Source: Eublepharis macularius
Taxonomy: Eukaryota; Chordata; Lepidosauria; Squamata; Eublepharidae
Direction of reading: 5' to 3'
NCBI RefSeq assembly: GCF_028583425.1
Contig: NC_072791.1
Coordinates: forward strand, 9,443,868 to 9,507,867
DNA length: 64,000 bases
Made by a program: the position numbers and the translations under genes. A model generated the notes under the pieces. It was given only the letters and a program-made list of their open reading frames with translations. It had not been told where the DNA came from and made no database searches. Shown here piece after piece: positions 9,621 to 22,261 of this stretch. Position 1 is the first letter of the stretch, and each line of letters starts with the position of its first letter.

Positions 9621-12600
9621 GCGGGTCTGTAAAGGGAGGGGGGAATGGTTCTCTTCCGATTAAGAGGGTAGAAAATAATGTATATATGATCCATTCGAGG
9701 GAGTTCGCCCTTTAAAACGCCCTTAACAGGCTGAAATAAAGGAAGGGGGTTGATTGAATTTTATATCAATTCCACTGTTGGCTGCGATCACTCAAGTAAA
9801 GTTTTTTTCCCTTTTTCCAAAACTCGGGTTTCGTTTGCCTATCGGAAAGCCCGAGAGATCAAGCTTCGAAATGGCCTCTCACTTTTGTGTAATACTGGGC
9901 TTTGGAGAACAAATAAACGCATTTAATCAGGCAGGATAAAGGCAAAAGACTTACACTTGGCGCAGGGAGGGGTTTGTGGGAGGTGGGGTTTTTTTGTTTT
10001 AAACTGTACCTGGCCTGTAGGCTTGAGAAAGGTTCGAGGTCTCCAATTAATTCCAAGCGAGGGGATTAGTTCTATAGCTCGAATTTAGTAAAAACCAAAG
10101 TGCGTTTTTAAAAAAATTGCCCCAATAAAGCAAAATATTTTTCCCCCCTGGCAGGAAATTTAAAGAGCTGTTTGAAAACGCACAGAGAAAGAATCTCCAT
10201 TCTGATGGTTGTTGTGGGTTTTCCGGGCTGAATCTCCATTCTCTTGGCCGGGTGATACTCTGCGCTTCTTATTTATTTGTTTCATTTCTGGAAGCACACA
10301 TGATATTTAATATTATTGAAACCCAGTTCACCGCCCTCCTTCCCCCCTCCCTCCCCGAACTATACGTTAATTCAAACTTCATTCCCCGCCCCCACTTTAC
10401 ATTATTTGGGACACAAAAAAAGAATATCGTAAATAAATTTGCATTTTGTTTGAGAAAGGGGGGGCGGTTTGAGAAATAACGATGTGGAATAGCAGCCCCC
10501 AGGGGGAAAAGAAGGTTATACAGAAGGAAAGAGGATTGCTTTAATTTTTCAATATTTTATTTTACTGCTTACTACAAGGGGCAGTTAACGCCTAATTCTG
10601 CTAAGTGGCTTTTGTATTTGTGTGTGTGTTTAATTAAACATTTATATCTCTGTGTCTGAAGTTAGAGAAAAGTAAGGAATCCCCCAATTCCCCCTAGATT
10701 CGAATCTTATCCCATTTCTCCTCCTCAAACCACACGCGATTGGGTGATATCGGTGCTCCAAATAATTGATGGATTCTAATTAAAAATCCGAAGGAGGGAC
10801 TCGAAAGTTCCTTGGAATTCTTCTTTGATAAAGGAAGCGTTTCTCCCAGGCGGAAATAATGGTTGGAAACGGGGCTGATTACAACGAACGATTAGAAATT
10901 GTCCCAAACGACTTTTAAAAGGCCACGCCGGGGTAGCTTTTTCTTCTTTCTTGCAATCTCTCCCCCGCCCTCGGTTTGGACTGGTGAGACGCCCCCCCCC
11001 TTCCGTCCCCTCTCTTTCCATTGTCCACGAAGTTAGCCAACATGCGCAAATATATTGGATTGTAATGGCTATTTTATAGGGGGGCTGGGATTCTCGAAGG
11101 TGTCGCTTGGATCAAGAGAAATCCGGCTGGGAGAAAAGGAAGGGGGGCGAATTGGCCCCATGGAGGAGAAATACATCTCAGGGACTCCCCACCCCACCCC
11201 CCACCCCACTCCGCTGCAAACACTCGGTCCAATTCACTGAGAGGTATGCAGCCCAAAAAGGTTCTGCATACTTACTCGGAAGTAAGCCCCCGTGAGTCCG
11301 AAGGGGTTTACTTTCCAAGTAAATATGCCCAAAGCCACAATCTTAAGTCCTGGAGCGCCCTTAACTTGGAGGCCCCTCAGCATCTCTTCCAAGCAGAGCC
11401 TCGCTCCTAAACACCTTTCCGCAGAAGTAAATCCAGGATTTACGCTCAGGCCCTGTATGGTTAGTAGTCTTCCTGAATGAGTTCAGGATGGGGCCAAGGT
11501 CCTCTGAAAACCTATGGCGTAAAGGGGGGGGGTGTCTGTGTTGGGTCCAGCAATGCGTTTGCCCCTCTCTGACCCCCCCCCCCAATACTTTCCAGGTTTT
11601 TTCCACAGCCGAAGCTCACAAATACGACCCAGGCTGACATTTGCATGCGCAGCTAACACGATTTTTTTTTTAAGTTAGTAGTTTCTTCAGAGTTAAGTGT
11701 TGAGGGGTTTCAAAAGAAGAGACAAAGGGAAATTCGCTGGGCTGGAGCGCAAAAAGCTCTGGCTCTTTCCATCCCCGTGCACCCTAAGTCTTGCGGGGGG
11801 GGGGGTCCACTGGTAGGAAATCCACGCTTTGCAAACCTACCCGAGGCACTTAGCAGGTTGCATCTGAACACACACACACACACACACACACTACCCCTCC
11901 TCTTCCTCTCTCTTCGAGTTATGAAAGATTCCCCCCTTAAACTCTGCAAGAAGCGCCTTCTCCAAAGCCAGGCGTCCCCCAACTCCTTTGGGAAACAGAC
12001 CATCTTTGCACTTCGGTTCGCTACTTTTCCCATCTTTACCTTCTCCCCCCCCCCCCAATTCCTTTTGGTCGGAAGGCAGCCCAAGAAGGGTTAAAGAAAG
12101 AAAGAAAGCGAGGAATAGCTGGTCAACTTCAAAGAAAGTTTGGAAGAACAACTCGATCTACCGAGGCGCTGGAGCGCAAAGGGGTGGGGGGTGGGGAGCG
12201 AAGTCTCCTTGGGGTAGAAACTCCTCGTCTAGGATGGGATCAGAGAAAAGACCAGTCCTTACACTAAGGGGAGGGGGGCACGGGCGCTGCTCTCCTGCCC
12301 TCGGAAGAAACGCTTTCCCTTTGCGCTTTACCACCTCCGATTTCCCCGCTAGCACCTTGTTGGCTAAAGTCAACGAAACTTAACTACACAAGGAAAGAAA
12401 CAGGTCGACAGGACTGGAAAGAGCGCAAACGCTTACACACGGGAGTTTGTCCGGAGATGAATGAGCGAGAGACAGGAGAGAGAAGGGATGGACCGGACAG
12501 AGGAAAAAGGAAGGAGCAGTTTTGAAGGAGTTGGGTTGAGAATGGCAAAGTAACTTACTTCACACCAGAAGTTAGCTTTTCTCTCTTTCTCTGGGCTCCC

Positions 12601-13158
12601 AGGAGCAGCGGAAACTACAGTTAGCGCCCGTCGCAGTTTCTCCTGACCCGAGTTCGGTTTTTGAAACCATAAAGCTTTCCAACCCGACCAGAAAAGAAAA
12701 GAAACTTGCGGGATCCCCCACCCACCAAAAAAACCCACGGGGAAGAACGATCCACCCCCCCCCCACGCACAACTTTCCCTTCTGCTGCGGAAGCCAGCCG
12801 CTGTTGTTCCAAAGCCCAGTGCAGAATCTATTCCTCTAGGATAAAAAAGAAAAAGGGAAAAAAAGTTTCCCCCTTTTTCTCCCCCATCCCTCTTTCAGAT
12901 CCTGTCTTTTTTTTTTTCTTTTTCTCCGAGATGCCGTTGAGGCATCGATATTGCAAAGCGAAAAGGGGGGACATTCCCTTTGATAAAGCGGTCTTCTTGC
13001 CTGCGCTTGGGTTTTAAAACCTAAATCTATATTCAAATCTGGCTGAAGGTGTGTTCTGGGATTTACGAAAGCCTCTTAAAGGGGTAAATTTACCAAACCG
13101 TGACAAAATCGTCGCGATCTTGCCTGTTTAGACATCTGAAGTGGAGGGAGAATTTTAA
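9621..13158. other. Transposon-poor upstream OTX2 domain, left part
   Basis: Unique sequence with many G or C runs and TAAT-rich patches. It has a CA run at 11869-11891 and C runs at about 11572-11582 and 12047-12057. ORFs here are low-complexity reading of GC-rich DNA. No repeats of the families that fill the flanks, apart from a degenerate TTACTCGGAAGTAAGC motif pair at 11267-11325. Confidence 0.5.

Positions 13159-13186
<28 letters not shown>
13159..13186. repeat. (GA)n microsatellite
   Basis: Uninterrupted AG dinucleotide run. Confidence 0.95.
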
Positions 13187-13190
<4 letters not shown>

Positions 13191-13802
13191 GTTGTTTATT
13201 TAAGTCACACAACTGTCCGTTTCTGGCCAGTTGCTTTATTATTGGCCGCGCGATTATGCCAAAGTTATTGGACCAGGGGGCAAGGGGAAAAAACGGGGGA
13301 GGGGGAAGAGAAAGCGAGAAAGCGGAGAGCCGAAGGATTCTCGCCAGCCGCTTTCCTCTCTTCGCAGCGACAGAAAACTTCCGGGCGCGTTCCAAACCTG
13401 GTCAATTTCAATCGCGCCCCGAAATGTGATATTTACACGGCCGCTCTTTGCGCAGAGGATTGCGGCGGAGGGGCTGTCCTGGGACCCTCCGAGTTGTCCG
13501 GGTCTTCTCCTCGACCCTTTCGCCGGTCCCCTGCTTTTCTCCCCTCCCCCTCCCCGTCTAAAGTTTGGCTCGATTCTCACCGCGATCCTCCCAAAGCAGG
13601 AACCGGATGGTTCCAAGTCCCGTTGGGTATCCCCTAGAAGTGTGGTTAGTAACTGTGCGCGAAGGAGGATGCCTTCCGAGCTCACACACGCGCGCAGTTT
13701 TAAGAAAGGAGGGTATTATTTAATGTTTTATGAATGGAAGCCTGGGAGGTGGACACACTCCAGGCAAAGACGCTTGTAGCCGCAGACCTTCCTTCTGTGA
13801 GC

Positions 13803-13804
<2 letters not shown>

Positions 13805-13872
<68 letters not shown>

Positions 13873-13896
13873 GTGTGTGTGTGTGTGTGTGTGTGT
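13805..13896. repeat. (CT)n-(GT)n compound microsatellite
   Basis: About 33 CT units directly followed by about 12 GT units. The Ser/Leu and Arg/Glu ORFs overlapping it are artefacts. Confidence 0.97.
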
Positions 13897-14439
13897 CCCG
13901 GCCTTCCAAGTCACAGAGCTCTTGGACAAAATCAAGGGATGGCTCCTGACTTCTTTCCTCCAGGCTCTCACTGAAGACTTTCACCATTTCCTCTTAGCCA
14001 CCAGGTCATCTCTCTTCTCCTCCCCACACCAGCAAAACCACATTTTTAAAAAGGGGAGGGGGAATGACCGCCCAAGAAAAATGGGGACCCCAAAGGCAAT
14101 CGAGTCAGGGAACGGTGCAGTCTTATTGTTTTAATCTCTCCTCGGAAAGGAAGGGAGGAGAAGACCAGAAAGTAATGGCTTGCAAATCGCTAGCTAGGAT
14201 GCTTTGCAATAATTCGTTAATTGCAGTGGGAAGCGCGTTTGATTGCGACGCATCCGCCGTACGAAAGCGACTTGAAGAGGCGGTTTAATTGCCCGAACTT
14301 CAATAGCGCGAAGATCCCGTCCTATTCGCGGGGCAAAGAGTCTGAAAAACCATAACAAATAATCATGTTTTCTCTGGGCTCGACCTCAGCGCTCGTCGTC
14401 CGGTCAGGCTCGGGTTGAAACAGTCCCCCGACCATGTGC

Positions 14440-14780
14440 AAAAATGGCGAGCAAGCCGAGATAACCCTCTAGCCAGCGGGCCAGTCCCCGAGCCCCGAAG
14501 CTGCAAGCTGGAGATGGCGTCTGGATCTCTGATAAAATCCCTTCCTCTTTTAATGGCAGATTTATAATGAGATCCCCCCTCAAATGCCTTTTGTTGCTGC
14601 TCGCCGGAGCCTGGGAGATGAGGCGGGTTACAGGTCTACCTGTATCTCTGTTACAGATTTTAGTATCTCGAACATCCTTTGGAAAATTATTCGGTGCTCG
14701 GGAAACCAAACGTTGCCGCATCGGGAATGCTTTCTTGCACATCTGTGCTGTTCGAAAGAAGTGGGGGATCCGGTAAGGAC
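14440..14780. promoter_or_regulatory. Candidate conserved noncoding element
   Basis: A balanced-composition unique block inside a GC-rich region, free of repeats and with no credible ORF. It includes GATAAAATCCC, TTTATAATGAGATCC and GGGTTACAGGTCTACC. Its texture is enhancer-like and differs from the neighbouring G/C-run DNA. Assigned by composition and context only. Confidence 0.3.
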
Positions 14781-15639
14781 TTGAGGGTCTCCGAGACCCT
14801 TTTCCAGCAGGGCCCTGAGAACTAGGCCGGGGTCTCACCGGAGCCCACCCTCGCCCATCACCCGAAGCATTTGTGTCGAAGCCCAGGTCCCTCTACAGGC
14901 AGCTTAGCGCCTAAATGCCACCTCCGTTAGGGTCTCCCAAGCCCCTGCTCGTTTTCTTTTGTTTATTTAAAGGTGGCTTAGAATGAACCGGCGAGAATCT
15001 CCCCTTCTTAACTGGGACTTGACCTGGAGAGGTCTCGGCAGGGCCATCCTCTGGGAACGCTTCCATGCCCCTAGGGCCGCAGCCAGGAGCGTGCATGGCG
15101 CACCTGGCGCGCGTCCACACGTGCAAAGAGGGATGCGTGTTCTCCCCCACACACCGAGGGGGCCTTTGGCCTGGGCTAAGCCCCCATGCCACCAGAGACA
15201 GAGGGTGAGTTTGGAGGGGGACCCTCGTCCCCTGTCCCCCCTCCTCTTTCCCTGGCTTGTATTCTAGAGGGGTGTGGCGGAGGGGGGGATCCTTTGTTAC
15301 TTCGGACAGTATTTTTAAAAACCTCTCGCCCCTTCGCATCTGTCCCCCTTTGGACGGGTCTCTCCCTGCGTGGCAAGATAAAAAAAATATTGCTTCGACT
15401 CCAATCGCACCAGCTTGGAGTGTGCAGCCCCCTCCCCCACCGCACGCCCTCCCCCCTCCACTATTTACTGATATACTAATGCGCAGCTTTCCCTGCTCTT
15501 TCTTTCTCCCCAAGCGAGAAGGTAACCCGATCGTGGTTTGCTCTGCCCCGCGGATTGCACAAACCGCGGTTCCCCTCGCCAGCGCTTGCCTGCGTGTGCG
15601 TCTTAGAAGGAAAAGGGAGGAAAAAATGCTGTATATTTT

Positions 15640-16165
15640 TTAACGTGTGTGTGTGTGTGTGTTTCTTTAAAAAGTGGCTGTTATCTGTTGTCTGATTGTC
15701 CCCCAGGCGTAGCTGCGCCCTGCTTCCCTTTCCCCCCGGAGTCTGTTTTTATTCTTTTCCCCCTCTGGCTTAGATGTGTCAATCATTCCCTGCTTGCCAT
15801 TGGTTGGAGAACTGGCGTCAAAAAAGTTGCCCGAGAGGCGCTTTCGCAGCAAAACCAACCCGGGAGAGGCAGAGAGGGCTCCGTCTAGCCTCCCTCCGCC
15901 ACCATTATTCCAAAGTCGAACCGCTCGGCGCGCAACCGGCCACCGGCGCCCCTCCGCTGGCCGCGGAGAGAGGAGGGGGTTCTTGGGGGTATCGGTTTAT
16001 TTTAATTTGGGCGGGGTAATGATTAAGAACCAGCTAGTTTATGCCAGCAGACCGCGCGCACACCAACAACCTCCCCACATTTGTTATTATTTTTTTGCTT
16101 ACTTCTCGAGGAAGGTAGAAGCTTTTCTAACCCCCCGCCCCTCTCCCTTGTGATTTCTTTTGTAG
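15640..16165 (+). promoter_or_regulatory. Candidate OTX2 upstream promoter / CpG-rich region
   Basis: A unique block contains TGTCAATCA followed by two inverted CCAAT boxes in TGCCATTGGTTGGAG (about 15798-15812), then CpG-dense sequence at about 15915-15965. A T-rich tract follows, ending TTTTGTAG at 16165. TATA is absent. Position on the gene side of the transposon-poor region and the CCAAT/CpG composition suggest a promoter, perhaps also for divergent noncoding transcripts known at mammalian OTX2. This is inference. Confidence 0.35.
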
Positions 16166-16266
16166 GAGATTTTCTGGCTTGGGGAACTGACCGAGGATAA
16201 TTTGGCCCGGTTCTTTTTCCTCCGCGATTTTTTTTAAAAAACGTCAGCTTTTCGACCAGCTTGAAG
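16166..16266 (+). other. Possible noncoding OTX2 5' exon
   Basis: 101 bp bounded by an acceptor-like TTCTTTTGTAG and a near-perfect donor GAAG|GTAAGT at 16263-16272. Mammalian OTX2 has noncoding exons before the ATG exon, and this is the best donor I noticed in the promoter-like region. Nothing in the sequence proves that it is transcribed. It could instead be the 3' part of a first exon starting near 15.85 kb. Confidence 0.3.
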
Positions 16267-16984
16267 GTAAGTTTTGGGGAAATCTTTGCAATTTAGCATT
16301 GGAATGTTCGTACTTTGCTCGTTTCTGACGTTTAAGGGGGACGCGAGTGTGCCTTTCTTTGGAGGCACCCCCACCCACCCCAGCCAGGGACCAAGGAGAG
16401 GCACTTCTATGGAAACTGACTTTCCTTCCTTCCCTCCCCCGGGATTTGTGCGTGTTCTGGGCACCTTCCTTAGACAGAGTTGGTAGGAAAGGTCGCCACC
16501 TCTCTGTGTTCAGGTGTTCGTACCCGTCTAGATAAAGCAGACGTTTATTTGACAAACGAGAAAAAGGTTCGCCCGGTGGGTTTCGTTTCGTTTTTCCTCA
16601 GCAAAAAGGAGCAACCGTTTTGTGTATGGCTGGTTTTGGGGTGTGTGTGTGTTGTGTGTGTTAAATTCTTCTTCGGCTGAGCCCCCTGGGTGAATTGCTT
16701 TTCTTTTTTTCTTGGGAGGGGGGACCAGATTGCCCACCCCTCCCCTAAAAAAATTGCGAGAGATGAGAACTGGGGAGGGGGAACAGAAATTCAAACCAAA
16801 CTTCTAACTTCGCCGAAGCAGGTCTACTCAGAAGTAGGTCTCGCTTTATTCCATGCGGGGAGTGTCCTCAAGAGAGCAGCCGAGGGTTGTTTACTCTAAA
16901 GTAAATTACATTGAGTTCAATAGAAGAGAATTAATTTAGGGCGAGTGATTTTACTGTAAAATTCTGAGACTGAGTTGAGATGGA

Positions 16985-16986
16985 TT

Positions 16987-17050
<64 letters not shown>
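16985..17050. repeat. (CTTT)n microsatellite
   Basis: Perfect tetranucleotide array of about 16 units. The Lys/Glu/Arg ORFs on the minus strand are artefacts. Confidence 0.97.
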
Positions 17051-17051
<1 letters not shown>

Positions 17052-19289
17052 GAAATTAATTCCACGCAATTGATAAAATAGATCCCGGATGGTTTGGCTG
17101 AGCCAAAGAACGAAATTATTGGGCAAAGACTGCGTTGGGTTTTCAAACTCTTCAAAGAAGGAAGAGAGGGACGAAAGGGGGCAAGTCAGCTAGCAAAGAC
17201 AGAATTGGGGGGGGGGATGTTGATCAGGTAGGATCAAACCTGACTAATCCCCCCCCCTTGATACAACTGTCTTGCTAGACTAGGAAGCTTTCTGAGTTTC
17301 ACAGTTCGGGGATAAACTGGACCGGCAACCAGAATCGAGTCTCAAACGGTGCATTTCTGGTGTGCAAACGGAAAGCAGAAAGCAGCTTCGACGTGGGGCC
17401 GGGGTGAGCAAAGAGAAGTCGCTTTAATTGCAATTTTGGCTTCCAAACATTCAGCCCCGATCCCAGATACCTTTGCTGGGAAGGAAGCTCGAGTTTCATC
17501 AGCGGCACTTCCTCTCAAAGATCTCCGAAGCTGTGCGGCGAGGAAGGGTTTCCTTGTGAGTAAATGTGTAGGGGACCAGGAATGGCATTCTCTCCTCTTG
17601 GTTTCTGGATCGCCCCTCCACATAAACACAGCAGGTGTGTGAGGTGGAATTAGAAAAGGGCCACGACTCTCTCAATACGTCTCTCACACACATGCAATTC
17701 CAAAGAATTAATTTTTACTTAATATTTGTATCGCCGGCCATTGCATTTAAGGAGAAAGGGAGGAAAGGCGCTTCCCCCCTTTAAAAACAAGGGAAACTGG
17801 ACTGTATGGAACATGCAAACATCTTTGTGTTTCTTTTGTGTATCCCTTTTTTATTTTAATTTATTTCAAACTTGCTTAGGAATAGCAGTTCAGGCCGCTA
17901 TTCCATGGCTGTCCAAAACGGACGCAAACGCTTCCTTTTCTTTCTATCGCAGGTGTTTCGTGCGTGTATAAAAAGAAAAATTCTATATAGAAGAAATCAC
18001 AGGCACGCATAAGTCAGATCTTCATTATGGGGCACTTACAGGCCCACATAAGGTTGTGAATGCCTTGCGTCCATTGGGCGACGCCATATAGCTTAAGCCC
18101 ACTTATATTTTATTTCCTATATTTTGAAATTATATTCCTAGAAGGATAATTATATAAACGTTGCCCTTCCTTTGCCATATGGCTGGATGGGAACATTTCC
18201 TCGATACAGCCGCTGAGGTCTCTTCCTCCTTCTCCCAACTTCTTTGGAAACAGGTCTCTGGAAGTAATAAATGATATTTGCGCCTGAATTCCGCCTTCAG
18301 TTTCTCGGCTTTCCGTTTACAGCCAGCATGCTTGGCGTGGCTAGCGAGGCGTTTGGGATCGGGGCGAACTCGCTGTTCAAGGCCTGGAGACGCAAGTTTC
18401 CTCGAGAGTAGAACTCCCATCTGGGATTTCCAGGCCCAAGGTCGTAGGCAGCCCCGATTCCAGGCGCCCTCGCTTGAAATTTAATCCCCCTCGGTTTCAT
18501 GGGACCTTCTTACTTTCGAGTAAGCGGCCTTAGGAGTCTTTCGGCTTTCCTGAACAGTCCTTTGCACTGAAATCAGCTCCCTGTGGATCTGGGCCCTCGA
18601 GGGCGACCACGATAACCGGCCCTGGCTTGTTCAGTGTTTCGACTCTCCGGACAGAGGAAGAGCAGCCTAGCGGGGCCACCTCCACCCGAAAGTAAGCCTC
18701 CTTGAGTTCAATGGGGCTTCTTTCGAGGTCAGCATGCAAAGGTTCGCAGCCTAAATCGGGAGATGTTTAGAGGCAGGGCACGCACGGGGCAGACCCCGGA
18801 GCTAGGCTCTTGAAACCTGGGCCCTTTCTTGGCAATGCCAAGATTTTTCCTCCAAAAGACTTTCGAATCTCCCCCCAAAAACAAATCTGGGCAAAGCTTC
18901 CCCCTCCCCAACGGTTGCCTGCAGTTGGAGATACTAGGCCGAGCAGGGGGGCGGGGGGGGAATTGCAGCTCTTCTTTCTAATTCGGTTTCTCCTTTGCAA
19001 TTCGGAGCGACTCCCTTGAAAACCGAATGTTTTTTTTTTCTTCATCCGACGACTTTCTCCAGACCAATCGGGGTGGGTTTTTTTAAAGCCCCCAGCCCAG
19101 GCCTGAAATTGGAGGCACGAGAAATGCATGTCTTCTTGGACCCCAGAACTGGAAACTTCTCCAGGCCTATGGGTGGGGGGAAAGAAGGAGGGGGGGTCTC
19201 CACCTGTTCTTCTCCCCTCTGGCGCCCCCAGCCCCCCAGATTTCGCTGTCGATCGCCGCTCCCCCTCTGCCAGTCGGTGGCAGGTTTTC
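17051..19289. other. Transposon-poor upstream OTX2 domain, middle part
   Basis: Unique GC-rich sequence. The only repeat-like material is the diffuse ACTTTCGAGTAAG-type motif at about 18508-18530 and 18690-18720. No gene recognised. Confidence 0.5.
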
Positions 19290-19460
19290 TTCCGCCGCCC
19301 TCATGCAGAAAATTAATCAACCCGAGTGATCCGGCGAGCTGTCGCGGGCGTCCCGTAATTAGGGTCGGTGTGCCGCCCGGATTATCTCGTTAGTTTATCA
19401 AGAAAACATTTATTATAATTAATTCTTGGACGGGGTGATTCTAATTGAACGGGGACGGAG
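19290..19460. promoter_or_regulatory. Candidate conserved element with an OTX-type site
   Basis: A short AT-rich block in GC-rich surroundings with AAAATTAATCAACC, CCCGTAATTAGGG, CGGATTATCTCG and TTATAATTAATTC. GGATTA is the K50 homeodomain (OTX) consensus, so autoregulation is possible. It lies about 5 kb upstream of the start codon. Confidence 0.38.
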
Positions 19461-22080
19461 CAACTGGTAGATGGGGGCCTTGGGAGGGGCAGGGGGGGAG
19501 AAAGAGAGAGAAGTGACAGATTGGGCGGAACAGCCGTTGGATCCAGAGCTGGAGGGGGGGGGAGCTAGTCTGAAAGAGTTTGGCTTCGGATTCGGGAAAC
19601 TTTTTCGTTTCCTCGCAGGGCTGTTTCGGAAGTCTCTCCGGGGGCCGGAGTTTTTAAAACAGCGCGGTTCTATCCGGGCTTACTTAGAAGGAAGCCCTTT
19701 TGGTTCCGATGGGACTGGCTTCCTGGTGAAAGTTGCTTCGGATGGGTGCGAAAGGAAGAAAGCCTGTGTTTCTTCTGGCCGTCGAAAAGTGGTTGCGTTT
19801 GTGGGGAGGGGGGATCTAGAGAGAAGGGTTTCTCTTTTTAGAAAGAAAGCCACTCTTTGGGACGGAAGGGGGAAAAAGGAGCTGTAAGATCCAGTCAAAC
19901 CGAACCGCTTTTCAAGTCTAGTCGGTTTTGAAGTTATTGAAATATTGAATAAGACTTCTAGCGCTGGGCTGGATCGGGCCCAGAGTTTGAGGGCAGATCC
20001 AGAGGGAAGATGTAGAGGTCTTTTTAAAAAGCGATTTTTTTAAAAAGTGAAAAAAACTATTTTTAAAAAATCGCTGGTGCTTGGGCGGGTAGAAAAATGA
20101 CCAGAGGGAAGCCTGGGCAGAGGGCTTGCCGCCTAATCCGGTACCTATTTACTCAGAGGTGAGATTCACTGAATTCAGTGGGGCTTACTCCCGTGCAAGC
20201 TTTTGCCTTTAAATGGGCGATTTTTCCTAGAACTGCAGTTTCCGCACAAAACGTGGAGCTGCCTGAGTTCGTCTGTAGATAGTAAGGAGCCCAGTAGCCT
20301 GTTTACTCGGGAGTAGATCCGAGTTCTTTGGGACGGCTCCATGAAGGAGGGATCTCGATTCCGTCGACAGTGTAGCAAAAATGAAATTGATTTGAATGAA
20401 TCCGGGATTGGATCCGGCGAATTTCGCGCAACGGGCTTAACTTCTCCGGTGTCCTCGGATGTGTGCACCTGTGCGAACAGAGCCTCTTATCTCGTGGTAT
20501 ACAAGCTGGTTCTGACGTTACAAACCGCCTAGTACAGGCAGGGTAAGCGTAAAAGGCGGTTTCTGAAGTTACTCCACTTAATTCCAAACCTCGGGCACGA
20601 TCCAGCCCGAGTCAGACACAAAGGCGGCGGGAATCTTGCCAGATTGACTCACAAGTAAACCCTGCTGATCACAGTAGGGCTTACTCTAGCCACCCCCAAA
20701 GCAGTTCCTCATTCTGCGGGTTCCACTGGATTTACTTCTTCGTAAGGGGGCTGCAGGTCAGAAATGGCTTTCATTGCGTTCAGTGCGACTCACTCCTTGG
20801 TAAATGGCTAGAAGATCGTGGCTGTGGGTTTCAAAGGAAGAGTTAAGCAAGGGCGAAATTCTCCAAACCCCATTGGAAAGATCGTTAAGATTGGGACGCG
20901 CTTCGTTTGGGCTGGATTGGGCCCAGGCTATCCAATATGGACCCCCCCCCCCCCGTCAAATTTGGAGACTTAGTTTTAAGGCGCATTTTATCCAGATTGT
21001 TTTGCGTAGTTATATTGTCTGGTTTGAAACGTCTAAGTAAGAATAGAGAAAGCCACATCAAATCCTGGAACTCAGGAACTAACTAGAGGGGCAGGACTTT
21101 GGGAGAACTTTTTGAGTTTGGGCGAAAGACTCACGAACCTCCTCTGTTGATCGAGGGAGATTCTTTGCTCCGCATCAACCAGCGCATTGCGGTAGATGCG
21201 GATCCGTTAAGAGTCCGAACGCGACTCTTACAGGAAACTGTTAAAGAAAAACTCCTTTGAAACCCAAATCGTTTGGTTCTAAGGAAAGCTGCAATCTCCT
21301 GTATCCTGTTTTTAGCAGTAAATCCTATTCAGGGGTTAGAATGGACTATTTTATCCCAAACCTGTCTGCCCTTGGCGCCTTGGAAAATATCCACCCCTAG
21401 TTTAACTCGTCTGGAAAGAGAACTAACTCTGGTGTAATTTGATCGTCTGTATAGACGCTTGTGCTTCAGAGTCAACACGCCCAGGTTCTGTTTGTAACGA
21501 ATGTTTAGAGTTGTGTCCCCGTCGGCTCAGTATTTCGGCTTCGTCGCCTTAAGGATCGCGATGTCACGTGCACCCCCCCCCCCCCAGAAAAGTTCGTGAT
21601 CTTAATGAAATCGCCCTTCTGGCGATTTCCTCGGGCCTGAAAATAAGCCCAATTTAAACCAATGGGACTTCTTTATAATAGAAACGTGTTCGGATCGGGG
21701 CTGTAAGACTGAGACTGCGATTCTAAACACAGGAGCGGGCCGGTTTTTTTCGCGTGCTTACTCAGATGTAAGTCCTACGGAGATCAGCGGGGCTTTCTCC
21801 CAAGCAGAGGGTACAGGATTGGACCTTTTTCGTTTTTAATTTTCGTTTTAGTCCCAGGGGAGTTTTGGAGTAAACATACACTGGGGTGCTGCTGAATGCA
21901 ACACGGCCGGGTCGTTGCATACGAAACATCTTTAGGTCGCCATTCGGAACTGGGATTCAACTACGAATCACCAGGAAATCAATGGGATTTACTTCTCTTC
22001 GCGAAAACTTTAGCAAGGCTTTTGGGGGGGTTTGGGGTGGCTTTCAGATAGGTAGCGGCCCTGGCCTGCAATAGAACAGG
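19461..22080. other. Transposon-poor upstream OTX2 domain, right part
   Basis: Unique sequence with C runs at about 20941-20954 and 21571-21584, and several degenerate TTACTC/AAGTAAG motif pairs (20150-20195, 20303, 20650-20690, 21759-21810). The GGATTTTACTTCT-type motifs belong to the same diffuse family. No ORF with gene-like support. Confidence 0.5.
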
Positions 22081-22084
22081 ACGT

Positions 22085-22215
22085 GTGTTCGGTGGCACCT
22101 GGGATACCAACAAAATTTTCAGGTTAGAAGACACCAAGAAGCTACCGAAGAAGGGAGCTTTGACTCTCCAAAAAGGTAAACCCTGAAAATCTTGTTCGTC
22201 TCTGAGGAGCCCCGG
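22085..22215. mobile_element. Palindromic repeat, CCAGTGGCACCTTAGAGACCAAC family
   Basis: A degenerate copy: GGTGGCACCTGGGATACCAAC, then AAGAAGGGAGCTTTGACTCTC, then CTGAAAATCTTGTTCGTCTC. The same blocks recur at 24795, 27685, 29835, 31953, 42370, 44997, 47341, 49216 and 57696. Confidence 0.7.
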
Positions 22216-22261
22216 GCTCCAACCTTGTCATTTTTACTCGTTAGTTCTGAAGGTGCCATAA

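Noticed and set aside
13231-15513. Several 130-200 codon ORFs in GC-rich DNA (both strands)
   Set aside because: They overlap in many frames, are low in complexity and show no recognisable family. In GC-rich DNA stop codons are rare, so long ORFs are expected.
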